From the NCBI GenBank assembly GCA_016717335.1, contig JADKFS010000010.1:275177-339176 (forward strand): 64,000 nt of DNA, in the 5' to 3' direction. Shown one piece after another: positions 41,610-51,162 of the stretch. The position numbers and the translations under genes were made by a program. The stretch comes from Candidatus Ribeiella danica (GTDB lineage: Bacteria > Chloroflexota > Chloroflexia > Chloroflexales > Roseiflexaceae). Position 1 is the stretch's first letter. Each line of letters starts with the position of its first letter. A model generated the notes under the pieces. It was not told where the DNA came from, searched no databases, and was given only the letters and a program-made list of their open reading frames with translations.

Positions 41610-43049
41610 ATGACAACGATGGAATACGCTGCCGAGTACCTTCTGGTGTACTACACCCCCAGCCTGCTCAGCGGGCAGACCGCAGTCGTCCAATGCCGGA
41701 TCACCAACCGCGGCGAGAAGCCGTGGGAGCTGGAGGGCGACCGGCCGGTGAACGTGGCCTACCGCTGGACCGACGAGCGCGGCCACCGGGTCGTCCCCGA
41801 CGGCCGGCGCACGCGCTTCCGCCGCGCGGTCGAGCCGGGCGAGACGGTCGACTGCAGCGTGATCGTCGAGCCGCCGCTGCTGCCGGGCACCTACACGCTG
41901 CAGATCGACCTGGTGGCCGAGCAGCATGCCTGGTTCGGCGACATGGGCCTGCCGACGCTCGACCTGAATGTCGTGATCCAGCCGCTCGACGAGGACCGGC
42001 TGCGCGTCTGCATCGTCAATACGAACTGCCTGCTGAACGACGCGGTCGGCAACTGCGTGGTCGAGCAGCTCAAGTACTTCGAGTCCCAGAACCACGTCGT
42101 CCACGTTCTGGCCGAGCATATCGACGAGCACCTGCCGCTCGACGTGCGACGCTCGGTCTTCTGCACGTCGCTGGCCGAGGTCCAGGAGGGCAGCACTGTG
42201 GCGGCGCGCTCGTGGATCGCGCAGCAGTTCTACCAGGCCGACCTGTACATCTTCCACTACCCGGTCTACTACCCGCTGGTCGAGTCGATCCGGCTGGTGC
42301 AGAGCGGCACGATCATTTTCGATTATCATGGGCTGACGCCGCCACACCTGTGGGGCGACGGCAGCGGCATGTCGTTCCTGGTGCAGGGGCAGAAGAAGGC
42401 CACGCTGGCGCGGCTGGCCGACTACGCGATCGTCCACAGCCAGTACATGGCCGAGGAGCTCCAGAGCTACAGCGGGGTCGACCCGGAGCGCATCCGCGTC
42501 ATGCCCTACGCGGTGCCAGTCAGCCAGTTTCGCCCGATGCCGCGCGACCCGGAGCTGGTCGAGCACTACGGCCTGGAGGGCCGGCGCGTGCTACTGTATA
42601 TCGGCCGGATGGCCGGGAACAAGCGCATCGACGATCTCGTCAGGATGCTGGCGGTCGTGCGGCAGACGCTCCCGGAGACGACCCTCATGCTTGTCGGCGA
42701 CAACAAGTTCTCGGTCTACAGGCAGATCTGCGACCAGGCGCTGGCGATCGCCGAGGACCTGGGCTGCGCCGAGCAGGTCGTCTTTACCGGGCCGGTCAAC
42801 CACGAGGAGCTGTACCGCTACTACAACCTGTGCGACGTGTACGTGACCAGCAGCCTGCACGAGGGCTTCTGCGTGCCGGTGATCGAGGCCATGGCCTGCG
42901 GGCGGCCGGTCGTCGCGACCGACGCGACCGCGCTGCCGGAGACGGTCGGCGACGCCGGCCTGCTGTTCCCGGCGGAGGATGTCCAGGCGATGGCCGGCCA
43001 GGTGACGCGCATTCTGACGTCGATCGCGCTGCGGGCCGCAGCCAGCTGA
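41610..43049 (+). CDS. Glycosyltransferase family 4 with N-terminal beta-sandwich domain
   Basis: 479 residues from ATG 41610 (upstream frame extension to 41190 is shadow of the GT2 gene). Residues 1-~120 are an Ig-like/Wzt-C-like beta sandwich (SLLSGQTAVVQCRITNRGE, PPLLPGTYTLQIDLV). Residues ~125-479 are the GT-B enzyme, with VIVNTN-like start, VLLYIGRMAGNKRIDDLVRM and YVTSSLHEGFCVPVIEAMACG (the EGFCVPVIEAMA nucleotide-binding motif). The sandwich probably binds the growing sugar chain. It is in the same operon as the GT2 gene. Confidence 0.9.
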   Translation: MTTMEYAAEYLLVYYTPSLLSGQTAVVQCRITNRGEKPWELEGDRPVNVAYRWTDERGHRVVPDGRRTRFRRAVEPGETVDCSVIVEPPLLPGTYTLQIDLVAEQHAWFGDMGLPTLDLNVVIQPLDEDRLRVCIVNTNCLLNDAVGNCVVEQLKYFESQNHVVHVLAEHIDEHLPLDVRRSVFCTSLAEVQEGSTVAARSWIAQQFYQADLYIFHYPVYYPLVESIRLVQSGTIIFDYHGLTPPHLWGDGSGMSFLVQGQKKATLARLADYAIVHSQYMAEELQSYSGVDPERIRVMPYAVPVSQFRPMPRDPELVEHYGLEGRRVLLYIGRMAGNKRIDDLVRMLAVVRQTLPETTLMLVGDNKFSVYRQICDQALAIAEDLGCAEQVVFTGPVNHEELYRYYNLCDVYVTSSLHEGFCVPVIEAMACGRPVVATDATALPETVGDAGLLFPAEDVQAMAGQVTRILTSIALRAAAS

Positions 43050-43065
43050 AAGATACGAGCGCTCA

Positions 43066-44706
43066 ATGTCAACCAGCATACAGCTACCGCGCATCGCCTT
43101 TGTGATCCCGCGCTACCTGCCCGAGATGGTCGGCGGGGCCGAGACGCTCCTGCAGGGCTACGCCGAGCAGCTCCGCGAGCACGGCTACCTGGTCGAGGTG
43201 CTGACGACCTGCACCGATCAGCTGGGCGCGTGGAACAACGCGCTGCCGCCCGGCCCGGACGTGGTTCGCGGCGTGCCGGTGCGGCGCTTCCTGACCGACA
43301 TCGGCAACCGGCGGCGCTACTGGCAGCTGGCCGAGGAGCTGAGCAGCGCCGGCCAGCTCGAGTATCGCAAGCAGCGCGCGCTGCTGCACGAGAGCCTCAA
43401 CAGCGCCGAGCTGGTCAGCTACCTGCAGCGGTCGATCGGCGACTACGAGGCGGTGATCGTCGGGCCGTACGCGTTCGGGCTGGCCTTCGCGGCCGCGCAG
43501 GCCGCCCAGGGCAAGGCGATCTGGGTGCCCTGCCTGCACGACGAGCCGCTGGCGCACTGCACGGTGGTGCGCGAGGCGCTTGAGGAGGCGCGCGGCATCC
43601 TGTTCAACGCCGAGGCCGAGCAGTGCTTCGCGCGCGAGCAGCTCGGGCTGGCCAACCCCCACGCGGCGGTGGTCGGCTGCGGCTTCCCGAGCGACGCGCC
43701 GCGCGGCGACGGGGCGCGCTTCCGCGCGCAGCACCAGGTGTCCGGCCCGCTGCTGCTCTACGCCGGGCGGATCATCCCCGAGAAGAACGTCGGCCAGCTG
43801 GTGAGCCTGTTCGAGCGGTACCGCCAGCGCTTCCACCCCGACGCCACCCTGGCGCTGGTCGGCGAGCGCTCGGGCGTCGACGTCGAGCGGCCGGGCGTGC
43901 GCGCGCTGGGGCGCCTGCCCGCCGAGACGCTGCGCGACGCCTACGCCGCGGCCGATCTGTTCTGCCAGCCCTCGCGCAACGAGAGCTTCTCGATCGTGAT
44001 CATGGAATCCTGGCTGCAGCAGCGGCCGGTGCTGGTCCACGACGACTGCGCCGTGACGCGCGAGCATGTGGCGCGCAGCCAGGGCGGCTGGACCTTCAGC
44101 GACTTCGAGAGCTTCGCCGCGGCGCTGTCGGCGGCGATCGACCAGCCGCAGGCCGCGGCCGAGCGCGGCCGCCTTGGCTACGAGTACGTCCAGCAGCACT
44201 ACGCCTGGCCGGTCGTGTTTGGCCGGCTGGCCGGCGCGCTCGAGCAGCTGCTGGCCGAGCGCACGCTGGTCGAGCAGCTCTCGCAGCGCGGCATCCGCCG
44301 CGCGCTGGAGTTCACGCGCGAGCACTACCAGGCGCGGCTCGGCGATCTGGTGGAGGAGGCGGTGCCGGAGGAGCGGCGGCTGTCGATCGATCAGCTGCTG
44401 ACCCCGCTGCGCCACCAGGCCGCGATCGGCCTCCCGCAGCACCGGGTCGAGTCGCGGGCGCGTCTGATCGGGCCGATCATTGCCTGGCTGCGCCGCAACC
44501 TGACGTCGCACCTCAAAGAGCCCTACGTCGACGTGATCGTCCAGCAGCAGGCGTCGTTCAACGCCGAGCTGATCGAGCGGCTGCAGCACGCGCTGGAGTA
44601 CTCGATCCGCGAGCAGCGCCGGATGGAGCGGCAGATCCGCCTGCTGGAATCACAGCTCAAGGCCGCGCAGCACCGGACCGACTCCTCGGAGCCCCCGACG
44701 TCGTAG
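43066..44706 (+). CDS. Glycosyltransferase family 4
   Basis: 546 residues. N-terminal Rossmann half: IAFVIPRYLPEMVGGAETLL. C-terminal half: LLLYAGRIIPEKNVGQLVSL, DATLALVGERSGVDVERPG, and DLFCQPSRNESFSIVIMESWL, the E-S-F-S-I-V-I-M-E donor motif. Residues ~440-546 form a helical tail with QQQASFNAELIERLQHAL and a heptad-like coiled coil (YSIREQRRMERQIRLLESQL). The tail may link enzymes into one complex. Follows the previous gene after 16 bp. Confidence 0.9.
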   Translation: MSTSIQLPRIAFVIPRYLPEMVGGAETLLQGYAEQLREHGYLVEVLTTCTDQLGAWNNALPPGPDVVRGVPVRRFLTDIGNRRRYWQLAEELSSAGQLEYRKQRALLHESLNSAELVSYLQRSIGDYEAVIVGPYAFGLAFAAAQAAQGKAIWVPCLHDEPLAHCTVVREALEEARGILFNAEAEQCFAREQLGLANPHAAVVGCGFPSDAPRGDGARFRAQHQVSGPLLLYAGRIIPEKNVGQLVSLFERYRQRFHPDATLALVGERSGVDVERPGVRALGRLPAETLRDAYAAADLFCQPSRNESFSIVIMESWLQQRPVLVHDDCAVTREHVARSQGGWTFSDFESFAAALSAAIDQPQAAAERGRLGYEYVQQHYAWPVVFGRLAGALEQLLAERTLVEQLSQRGIRRALEFTREHYQARLGDLVEEAVPEERRLSIDQLLTPLRHQAAIGLPQHRVESRARLIGPIIAWLRRNLTSHLKEPYVDVIVQQQASFNAELIERLQHALEYSIREQRRMERQIRLLESQLKAAQHRTDSSEPPTS

Positions 44707-44838
44707 TGCAAGCTATCGCACCTCCGATTCGCCTGAAGACGATAGGCGATAGATGGCATGCATATTGCCCGATCGTCCATTGTCACGCAAACCAGAATCG
44801 AGCAGCGGATAGCATGCACGTAGCCTAAGGAGCAAACC

Positions 44839-46806
44839 ATGACGCCCACCGCGACCTCTCGACAGTCGATCGGCCACGGCCGCGCGCGCGCGCGGATCTG
44901 GCTGGTGGCGCTGCTGCTGGCGACCCTGGCGCTGGCGCAGGCCCGCCCGGCCGCGGCCGGCTACGCAGACTACTTCCCGCCGCAGCCGGGGTTCACCCAC
45001 ACCTCCCTGCGCGCCGACGACATCCCGCCGGGCCTGGGCGTCTCGGGCGCGCCGTTCTTCCGCGGCGGCCCGGTGATTGGCGAGGTCGACGGCAGCACCG
45101 CCGACGGCAAGGAGATCGTGATCGCCGGCCGCGACGGGCGCGTGTACGCGTATCACAGCAGCGGCGCGCTGCTGTGGGAGGTCGACGTGCCGGGCCTGGC
45201 GTCGTGCACGCTCACCGACCCGATCGGCGACGCCAAGATCAACAGCGTCCCGGCGATCGGCGCGCTGTACGGCGACGGCGTGCCCTACGTGCTGGTCGGC
45301 TACGGCACCGTCCAGAACACCAACTGCCCCGGCGGCGTGATCGCGATCCGCGGCAATAACCACACCACCGCATGGAACTTCGTCGTCGCGCCGCTGTCGA
45401 GCAACGGCTTTCTCGACGGCGTGGCCTCCTCGCCGGCGCTGGCGGATGTCGACCACGACGGTACGCTCGAGGTCGCCTTCGGCGCGTTCGACCGCGAGGT
45501 CTACCTGCTCGAGCACACCAGCGCGATCCGCTGGCACTACCAGGCCAACGATACGGTCTGGTCCTCGCCGGCCTTCGCGAATATCGACGCCGACCCCGAC
45601 CTGGAGCTGATCGTCGGCACCGACATCACCGGCAACCCCGACGGCGGGTACGTCTACGCCTTCGACACCCAGCCGGTGCCCGGCGGCCAGAAGAAGTACG
45701 GCACCGGCTACATCTGGCGCAACACCTACAACCAGGTGATCTACTCGTCGCCGGCGGTGGCCGACCTGGACGGCGACGGCAGGCTGGAGGTGGCGATCGG
45801 CTCGGGCTGCTTCTACAACAACGCCATTGGCGCCGGGCGCTGGGTCAAGGTGCTCGACGCCGCGACCGGCGCCGAGAAGATCACCCTGAACAGCCTGGGC
45901 TGCAGCCGCTCGTCGCCCGCCGTCGGCAACCTCGACTCCGACCCGCAGCTCGAGGTTGTGACGGTGGTCAACGGCCAGTTCTCGGGCAAGACGTACTCGT
46001 GGGTGCAGGCCTGGGACTGGAACAACCCCAACGCGAAGTGGACCACCATCCCATCCGGCCCGCTTGGCGGCGACGACCCCAACGCCGACGACCTGGGCTC
46101 GGCGATCATCGCCGACCTGGACGGCAACGGCTCGCCCGAGGTGATCGTCTCCTACTCGAATAGCGTGGTCGTGCTGAACGGCGCGAACGGCGCGCAGCTG
46201 ACCTGCGGCGGCTCGGGCTGCGGCGCGCAGCGCTCGCTGTTCGCCTGGATGCCGCTGAAGAGCACGCCCGCGGTCGGCGATATCGACAACAGCGGCGACC
46301 TGGAGCTGGTGGTCGGCGGCAGCCACGCCGGAGGCGATTTCGCGGGTACGCCGAACGGCTTCCTGTACGTGTGGACCGACTTCGCCGGCAAGCTGGGCAG
46401 CCCGGCCGGCGCGGCCGGCGCCTACGCCGCGCCCTGGCCGATGTTCCGCGGCAACCCGCAGCACACCGGCACGCTGCCCGAGCTGCAGGTCGCCCCGCGC
46501 GCGATCACCTCGGTGATCCAGGTCGGCCAGTCCGACACGACCGCGCTGGCGTTCAACCTCAGCGACGGCCGGGCGTTCTCGTGGAGCGTCGTCGCAAGCG
46601 ACCCGCAGAACATCGTGCAGCTCAACCGCACCAGCGGCACCAGCGCCGATACGCTGCTGGTCACGCTCAACGCGCCCGCGACGGTGGGGACCTACAACGC
46701 CTCGCTGCAGGTGCAGGTGCCGGGCTACGGGTCGCTGACGGTACCGGTCGAGCTGATCGCGGCCCAGCAGGTCTCGCGAACGCGCATGCCGCTGCTGCGG
46801 CGCTGA
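44839..46806 (+). CDS. Secreted FG-GAP/VCBS beta-propeller protein
   Basis: 655 residues. A signal peptide (ARIWLVALLLATLALAQARPAAA, cut near AAAGY) is followed by a seven-bladed-type propeller. It has repeated D-x-D-G and E-I/V-V-I/F motifs: GEVDGSTADGKEIVIAGRDG, ADVDHDGTLEVAFGAF, ANIDADPDLELIVGTDI, ADLDGDGRLEVAIGSG, ADLDGNGSPEVIVSYS, GDIDNSGDLELVVGGS. The calcium-binding Asp clusters are those of FG-GAP blades. The last ~100 residues form a BACON/Ig-like sandwich. Surface or cell-envelope location fits its place in the glycan locus. Confidence 0.88.
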   Translation: MTPTATSRQSIGHGRARARIWLVALLLATLALAQARPAAAGYADYFPPQPGFTHTSLRADDIPPGLGVSGAPFFRGGPVIGEVDGSTADGKEIVIAGRDGRVYAYHSSGALLWEVDVPGLASCTLTDPIGDAKINSVPAIGALYGDGVPYVLVGYGTVQNTNCPGGVIAIRGNNHTTAWNFVVAPLSSNGFLDGVASSPALADVDHDGTLEVAFGAFDREVYLLEHTSAIRWHYQANDTVWSSPAFANIDADPDLELIVGTDITGNPDGGYVYAFDTQPVPGGQKKYGTGYIWRNTYNQVIYSSPAVADLDGDGRLEVAIGSGCFYNNAIGAGRWVKVLDAATGAEKITLNSLGCSRSSPAVGNLDSDPQLEVVTVVNGQFSGKTYSWVQAWDWNNPNAKWTTIPSGPLGGDDPNADDLGSAIIADLDGNGSPEVIVSYSNSVVVLNGANGAQLTCGGSGCGAQRSLFAWMPLKSTPAVGDIDNSGDLELVVGGSHAGGDFAGTPNGFLYVWTDFAGKLGSPAGAAGAYAAPWPMFRGNPQHTGTLPELQVAPRAITSVIQVGQSDTTALAFNLSDGRAFSWSVVASDPQNIVQLNRTSGTSADTLLVTLNAPATVGTYNASLQVQVPGYGSLTVPVELIAAQQVSRTRMPLLRR

Positions 46807-46821
46807 AGTAAGGAGCGGAGT

Positions 46822-48090
46822 GTGAGGCACGTGGTCACGCGGAGGTTCCCGTCGTGGGGCGGGCAGGTGTATGGCACGACACCCCCAGGGGTGGTCTCGC
46901 GGCACACGCTTGCGCTGGATGGACGAGAGAGCAGCCATCTCGGCGATGGCTGGCACGAGCCGGAGGATGGCTTTCGCTGGACCCGCGAGCGCGCCACGGC
47001 GTTCCTGCACCGCACGCGCGGCCAGGACACGCTCGAGGTCGAGCTGTCGGGCGGGCCGCGCGATCTAGGGCCGGCGCGCGCGACGATCGAGGCCGGCGGC
47101 GCCAGGGTCGAGCTATGCGCGCCGAGCAAGGGCGGCTGGGAGACAACGCGCCTGAAGCTGCCGCCGATGACGGCCGAGCAGGCGATCGTGCGGGTGACGA
47201 TCGGCGTCGAGCGCACCCGCACCCCCATCCAGGCCGCCGGGGACGACAATCGCGCGCTGGGCGTGGCCGTGCGCCGGCTGCGTCTGAGCGGCACGAGCCG
47301 GCCGGTCGACCTGGCGCTCAGCTCGGTCTGCAACCCGCAGCACTGGCAGCACCCGCTCTGGCGCGAGTGCCTGGACGCGCTGGCCTTCCGCGCGCCGTTC
47401 GGCGTGATCGCGCCCGAGGTGCAGCACCGCAAGGTCTGGGAGTGGGTGCACGGCGTGGCCGGGCTGGCACGGCTGGGCTGCATCCGGCCGGCGGCCCGCG
47501 CGCTGGGCGTGGCGGCCGGGCACGAGCCGGTGATCTACTGGCTGGCCAACCGCGTCGCGGGTGTCTACGCGACCGACCTGTACGACGGCAGATTCGCCGA
47601 CAACGAGGCCACCCCCGACGTGCTGCGCGACCCCGGCCAGTACGCGCCCTACCCCTACCCGCGCGAGCGGGTGCACTTCCTGCCGATGAGCGGCACGCAC
47701 GCCTGCTTCGCCGACGAAACGTTTGACTTCGTCTTCTCGTTCTGCTCGATCGAGCACTTCGGCAGCCGACAGAACAGCCTGCGCTCGCTGCAGGAGATGG
47801 CGCGCGTCCTGCGGCCTGGCGGTGTCGCCGTCGTGTCAACCGAGGTCCTGCTGCACGATCAAGCCCCGCTAGAGGAGATCTTCAGCCCGTGGGAGATCTA
47901 CGAGACGCTGATCGCGCCCAGCGGGCTGCTGATGATCGGCGACATCGCCCCGGCCGACCTAGGGCCTTACTGTGCCAACCCGATCAATCTGCTGTTGGCC
48001 GACGACCTGCGCTCGCCACGGCCGCACTTCGTGCTGCGGTTCGACGAGCACCTGTTTACATCGGTGATGTTCTTTCTGCAGAAGCCGTGA
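46822..48090 (+). CDS. Methyltransferase with N-terminal carbohydrate-binding-like domain
   Basis: 422 residues from GTG 46822 (AAGGAG upstream). Residues ~50-170 are a beta-sandwich (TLEVELSGGPRDLGPARATIEAGG). Residues ~210-422 are a class I methyltransferase: RAARALGVAAGHEPVIYWLAN, VYATDLYDG (acidic loop), FDFVFSFCSIEHFGSRQNSL and MARVLRPGGVAVVSTEVLL. The lack of a standard GxGxG is common in this glycan-associated branch. It probably methylates a sugar or capping residue that could terminate glycan chains; inferred. Confidence 0.82.
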   Translation: MRHVVTRRFPSWGGQVYGTTPPGVVSRHTLALDGRESSHLGDGWHEPEDGFRWTRERATAFLHRTRGQDTLEVELSGGPRDLGPARATIEAGGARVELCAPSKGGWETTRLKLPPMTAEQAIVRVTIGVERTRTPIQAAGDDNRALGVAVRRLRLSGTSRPVDLALSSVCNPQHWQHPLWRECLDALAFRAPFGVIAPEVQHRKVWEWVHGVAGLARLGCIRPAARALGVAAGHEPVIYWLANRVAGVYATDLYDGRFADNEATPDVLRDPGQYAPYPYPRERVHFLPMSGTHACFADETFDFVFSFCSIEHFGSRQNSLRSLQEMARVLRPGGVAVVSTEVLLHDQAPLEEIFSPWEIYETLIAPSGLLMIGDIAPADLGPYCANPINLLLADDLRSPRPHFVLRFDEHLFTSVMFFLQKP

Positions 48091-48390
48091 AGAATAGATG
48101 AGGATATGGGTCGGCCGCTGCCTACAAAAGAGGCGCCGCACCCGACAGAGAATTGCACAGCCAGCGGCGAGCTTTGGTGTATACTAGAGCGGTTTTCAAA
48201 TTCACGAAGCAGTGCGACGGCGCCGCCTGACCAGGCGATCGGCCGTCGCGCGTGCGTTATGTCACAAAGGCCCAGCGGACTGAGCGGGCGACCAGCAGAT
48301 CGAGCGGGCAGGCAGCACCGCCGCACCCACTCCCGATCTGTTTCGCCCGCTGAACTCTTAGAGCGAACGTAGGATGGGTGAAGGAGCGTT
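48091..48390 (+). other. Intergenic leader before the epimerase gene
   Basis: 300 bp without a convincing gene. A TATACT -10-like element at 48180-48185 would start a leader of roughly 200 nt. No close -35 was found (TTGCAC at 48153-48158 is 21 bp away). No terminator or riboswitch structure was recognised. Confidence 0.3.
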
Positions 48391-50694
48391 ATGAAACACC
48401 TGATCACCGGCGGAGCCGGCTTCATCGGCTGTAACCTGGCCAACACGCTGCTGACGCGCGGCGAGGCGGTCACCGTGGTAGATAACCTGAGCCGCCCGCT
48501 CACGCCGCTCAACCTGGAGTGGCTGCAGTCGCAGCACGGCCAGCGGCTGCGCTTCGTCAAGGCCGACATCCGCGACGCCGAGGCCATGCGCCGCGCCGTC
48601 GCCGGCCACGACGTGGTCTACCACCTGGCCGGCCAGGTCGCCGTCACCACCTCGGTGGTCGACCCGCGCGGCGACTTCGAGGCCAACGCGCTCGGCACGC
48701 TGAACGTGCTCGAGGCGGCGCGCACCGCCGAGAAGCCGCCGGTCGTGTTCTTCGCCTCGACCAACAAGGTCTACGGCGGGATGGAGACCGTGGCGATCGC
48801 CGAGCACCCGACCCGCTACCTCTACCGCGACCTGCCCGAGGGCGTGCCCGAGACGCAGCTGCTCGACTTCCACTCGCCCTACGGCTGCTCGAAGGGCGCG
48901 GCCGACCAGTACGTGCGCGACTATTCGCGGATCTACGGGCTCAAGACCGTGGTGTTCCGCCAGTCGTGCCTCGCCGCCGACCAGCCGGTCCTGACGCCGT
49001 TCGGCAACAAGCCGATCGCGGCGCTGCGCGCGGGCGATATCGTCCACAGCGGCCGCGGCTGGACGAAGGTCCGGCGGGTCTGGAAGACCGGCGTGAAGCC
49101 GGTGCGGCGCCTGACGACCATGAACGGCCTGTCGATCACGCTGACGCACGACCACCGCATGGTGCGGCCGCACGGCCTGCTCACCAACCAGCAGTTCGCC
49201 TATGGCGACTTCCTGGCGGTGCTGCCCGAGGCGCGCTACGCCCCCGCCTGGGAAGAGGTGAGCGACGCGGTGCTGGACGCCGAGCAGTTCATGGCCGCCG
49301 TCCAGGCGAAGACTTCGGACATGCGCTGCCTGAACGAGGCCGCCGCGATCGCCGAGCGGCTGCTGCCGCTGCGCGGCGACCGGCTGCTGGCAGTGGCCGA
49401 GATCGTCGGCCGGCTGTTCGGCGACGGCAACCTGTCGATCCACCAGCGCCAGTCGCGCAGCAACCCATCGTACTATGTGCAGCACTACGGCTCGCTCGAC
49501 GAGCTGGCGCAGGTCGCGCAGTGGCTCGACTGGCTGGGGCTGCCAGCCAGCGGCGTGATCGAGAGCGCTTCCGAGTCGGAGCTGCCAAGCGGCCGGGTCG
49601 TCAGCGGCACCTCGCACCGCATCCAGCAGCAGACGATCCCGGTGTTCACGCTGTTCGAGCTGCTCGGCGTGCCGGTCGGCGACAAGGTGCGAGTCGACTA
49701 TGAGCTGCCGGCGTGGGTGGCTGGCGGCCACCGGATGGTCAAGCGCGCGTTCTTGCGCGGCTTCTTCGGCGCGGAGCTGGGCCGGGTCTACGCCGACTCG
49801 TACATCGCGCCGTCGCTCGCGCAGTCTAAGGACGTCGAGTACCTCGCGAGCGGCCGGCGCTGGGTGCAGCAGCTGCGCGACCTGCTGGCCGACTTCGGCA
49901 TCGAGACCTCGTCCTTCGAGGCCAGGCCGACCGCCTACAAGCGCGGAACGACCGTGCAGATGACCGTGCGGCTGCTTGGCGGCTATGACCTGTACCCCAA
50001 GCTCGCCGCGATCGGCTACGGGTTCAGCGCCGAGCGCACGCGCCACCTGAACACGCTGCTGCGCTGGACGTGGACGCATACCTCGCCACAGTGGTTCGAG
50101 GAGACCAGCGACCTCTACCGCGCCGACGGCCCGCTGTGCTGGGACAGCCTGGCGCAGATCGAGGAGCTGGGCGAGACCGAGGTGTACGACCTCGAGGTCG
50201 AGGACGAGACTCACCTGTTCGTCGCGGGCGGAATGCAAGTCAGTAACTGCATCTACGGCCCGCGCCAGTTTGGCGTCGAGGACCAGGGCTGGGCCGCGCA
50301 CTTCGTGATCGCCGCCACGCTGGGCCGGCCGATCAGCATCTACGGCGACGGCAAGCAGGTGCGCGACATGCTGTACATCGACGACCTGGTGGCCGCCTAC
50401 CTGGCCGCGCTGGAGCGGATCGACAAAGTCAGCGGCCAGATCTACAACATCGGCGGCGGCGCGCGCAACACCCTCTCGATCTGGGCCGAGTTCCGCCCGC
50501 TGCTGGAGCGGCTGGCCAGGAGGCCGATCGACGTGCGCCACGGCGACTGGCGGCCGGGCGACCAGCCGGTCTACATCAGCGATATCCGCAAGGCCGGCGC
50601 CGAGCTTGGCTGGCAGCCCAAGGTCTCGGTCGAGGACGGCATCGGCCGGCTGGTCAGCTGGGTCCAGGAGAACGAGCACCTGTTCACCAAGTGA
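48391..50694 (+). CDS. NAD-dependent nucleotide-sugar epimerase interrupted by an intein
   Basis: 767 residues as translated; 340 after removal of a 427-residue intein (residues 193-619). The extein is an extended SDR enzyme: HLITGGAGFIGCNLANTLL (NAD loop), VYHLAGQVAVTTSVVDP, and catalytic Y-x3-K in SPYGCSKGAADQY. The rejoined sequence would read VVFRQSCIYGPRQFG, the canonical strand-loop of CDP-paratose/UDP-sugar 2- or 4-epimerases. The exact sugar is not determined. The intein sits at the highly conserved loop between RQS and CIYGP, so splicing is needed for activity. It ends in a DUF-less helical C-terminus and is followed by a repeat array. Confidence 0.92.
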   Translation: MKHLITGGAGFIGCNLANTLLTRGEAVTVVDNLSRPLTPLNLEWLQSQHGQRLRFVKADIRDAEAMRRAVAGHDVVYHLAGQVAVTTSVVDPRGDFEANALGTLNVLEAARTAEKPPVVFFASTNKVYGGMETVAIAEHPTRYLYRDLPEGVPETQLLDFHSPYGCSKGAADQYVRDYSRIYGLKTVVFRQSCLAADQPVLTPFGNKPIAALRAGDIVHSGRGWTKVRRVWKTGVKPVRRLTTMNGLSITLTHDHRMVRPHGLLTNQQFAYGDFLAVLPEARYAPAWEEVSDAVLDAEQFMAAVQAKTSDMRCLNEAAAIAERLLPLRGDRLLAVAEIVGRLFGDGNLSIHQRQSRSNPSYYVQHYGSLDELAQVAQWLDWLGLPASGVIESASESELPSGRVVSGTSHRIQQQTIPVFTLFELLGVPVGDKVRVDYELPAWVAGGHRMVKRAFLRGFFGAELGRVYADSYIAPSLAQSKDVEYLASGRRWVQQLRDLLADFGIETSSFEARPTAYKRGTTVQMTVRLLGGYDLYPKLAAIGYGFSAERTRHLNTLLRWTWTHTSPQWFEETSDLYRADGPLCWDSLAQIEELGETEVYDLEVEDETHLFVAGGMQVSNCIYGPRQFGVEDQGWAAHFVIAATLGRPISIYGDGKQVRDMLYIDDLVAAYLAALERIDKVSGQIYNIGGGARNTLSIWAEFRPLLERLARRPIDVRHGDWRPGDQPVYISDIRKAGAELGWQPKVSVEDGIGRLVSWVQENEHLFTK
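48967..50247 (+). mobile_element. Intein with LAGLIDADG/DOD homing-endonuclease domain
   Basis: 427 residues. Splicing blocks: A begins CLAADQPVLTPFGNKPI (Cys1); B is SITLTHDHRMV with the TxxH; F is VYDLEVEDETHLFVAGG; the block G end is MQVSN followed by extein Cys (+1). Endonuclease blocks: EIVGRLFGDGNLS and FLRGFFGAELGRVY, the two LAGLIDADG-type helices with acidic D/E at their ends. The penultimate residue is Ser rather than the usual His, which can slow Asn cyclisation. The domain order and size are those of a full bifunctional intein. Confidence 0.93.
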
Positions 50695-50705
50695 CCAATA
50701 CAATC

Positions 50706-50765
50706 GTTAGAAGGTTGGAACGTTGGAACGCTCTAACCTTCTAACCTTCTAACCTTCTAACACAT
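50706..50765. repeat. Inverted octamer array (TTGGAACG / CTAACCTT)
   Basis: GAAGGTTGGAACGTTGGAACG followed by CTCTAACCTTCTAACCTTCTAAC units. It fills the 72 bp gap between the epimerase stop and the next start. Confidence 0.9.
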
Positions 50766-50766
50766 T

Positions 50767-51162
50767 ATGAGCGATCCGCAATCAGACAATCCCCTCTTCA
50801 CCGCCGCCCCGCAGCCCGACGAGCCGCTGCTCGCCGCGGTCGAGCGCGCGCTGGCCCGGCGCGACTCGCCGCTCGACCAGCTGCCGACGCTGACGAACGT
50901 GGCGCTGGGCGACCCGTACCTGGCCGAGCAGCTGGCGGCGCTGCGCGCGCAGTTCCCACTGCGCCCGCCGGAGGCGCGCGGGCTGCTCGGCCGCCTGCGC
51001 GCCCGGCTGGCCTGGCGCCTGCTCGGCCCCGAGCTCGACCGGATCAGCACGACCCACGCCACGCTGCTGCGCCTGCTCGACAGCCTGGTCGTGCTGATCG
51101 ACGAGGAGCGCAGCGCGAGAAGAAGGATCGAAGAACATATAACGCTGAACGATGAGCGATGA
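50767..51162 (+). CDS. Small helical protein of the glycan locus
   Basis: 131 residues. The N-terminal half is charged and Pro-rich (DNPLFTAAPQPDEPLLAAVERAL). The C-terminal half is helical (RLAWRLLGPELDRISTTHATLLRLLDSLVVLIDEE), similar in character to the helical tails on the neighbouring glycosyltransferases. It looks like a free-standing version of that tail. The last residues (HITLNDER) come from repeat DNA of the four-helix-bundle cassette, so the original C-terminus was probably replaced. Confidence 0.6.
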   Translation: MSDPQSDNPLFTAAPQPDEPLLAAVERALARRDSPLDQLPTLTNVALGDPYLAEQLAALRAQFPLRPPEARGLLGRLRARLAWRLLGPELDRISTTHATLLRLLDSLVVLIDEERSARRRIEEHITLNDER

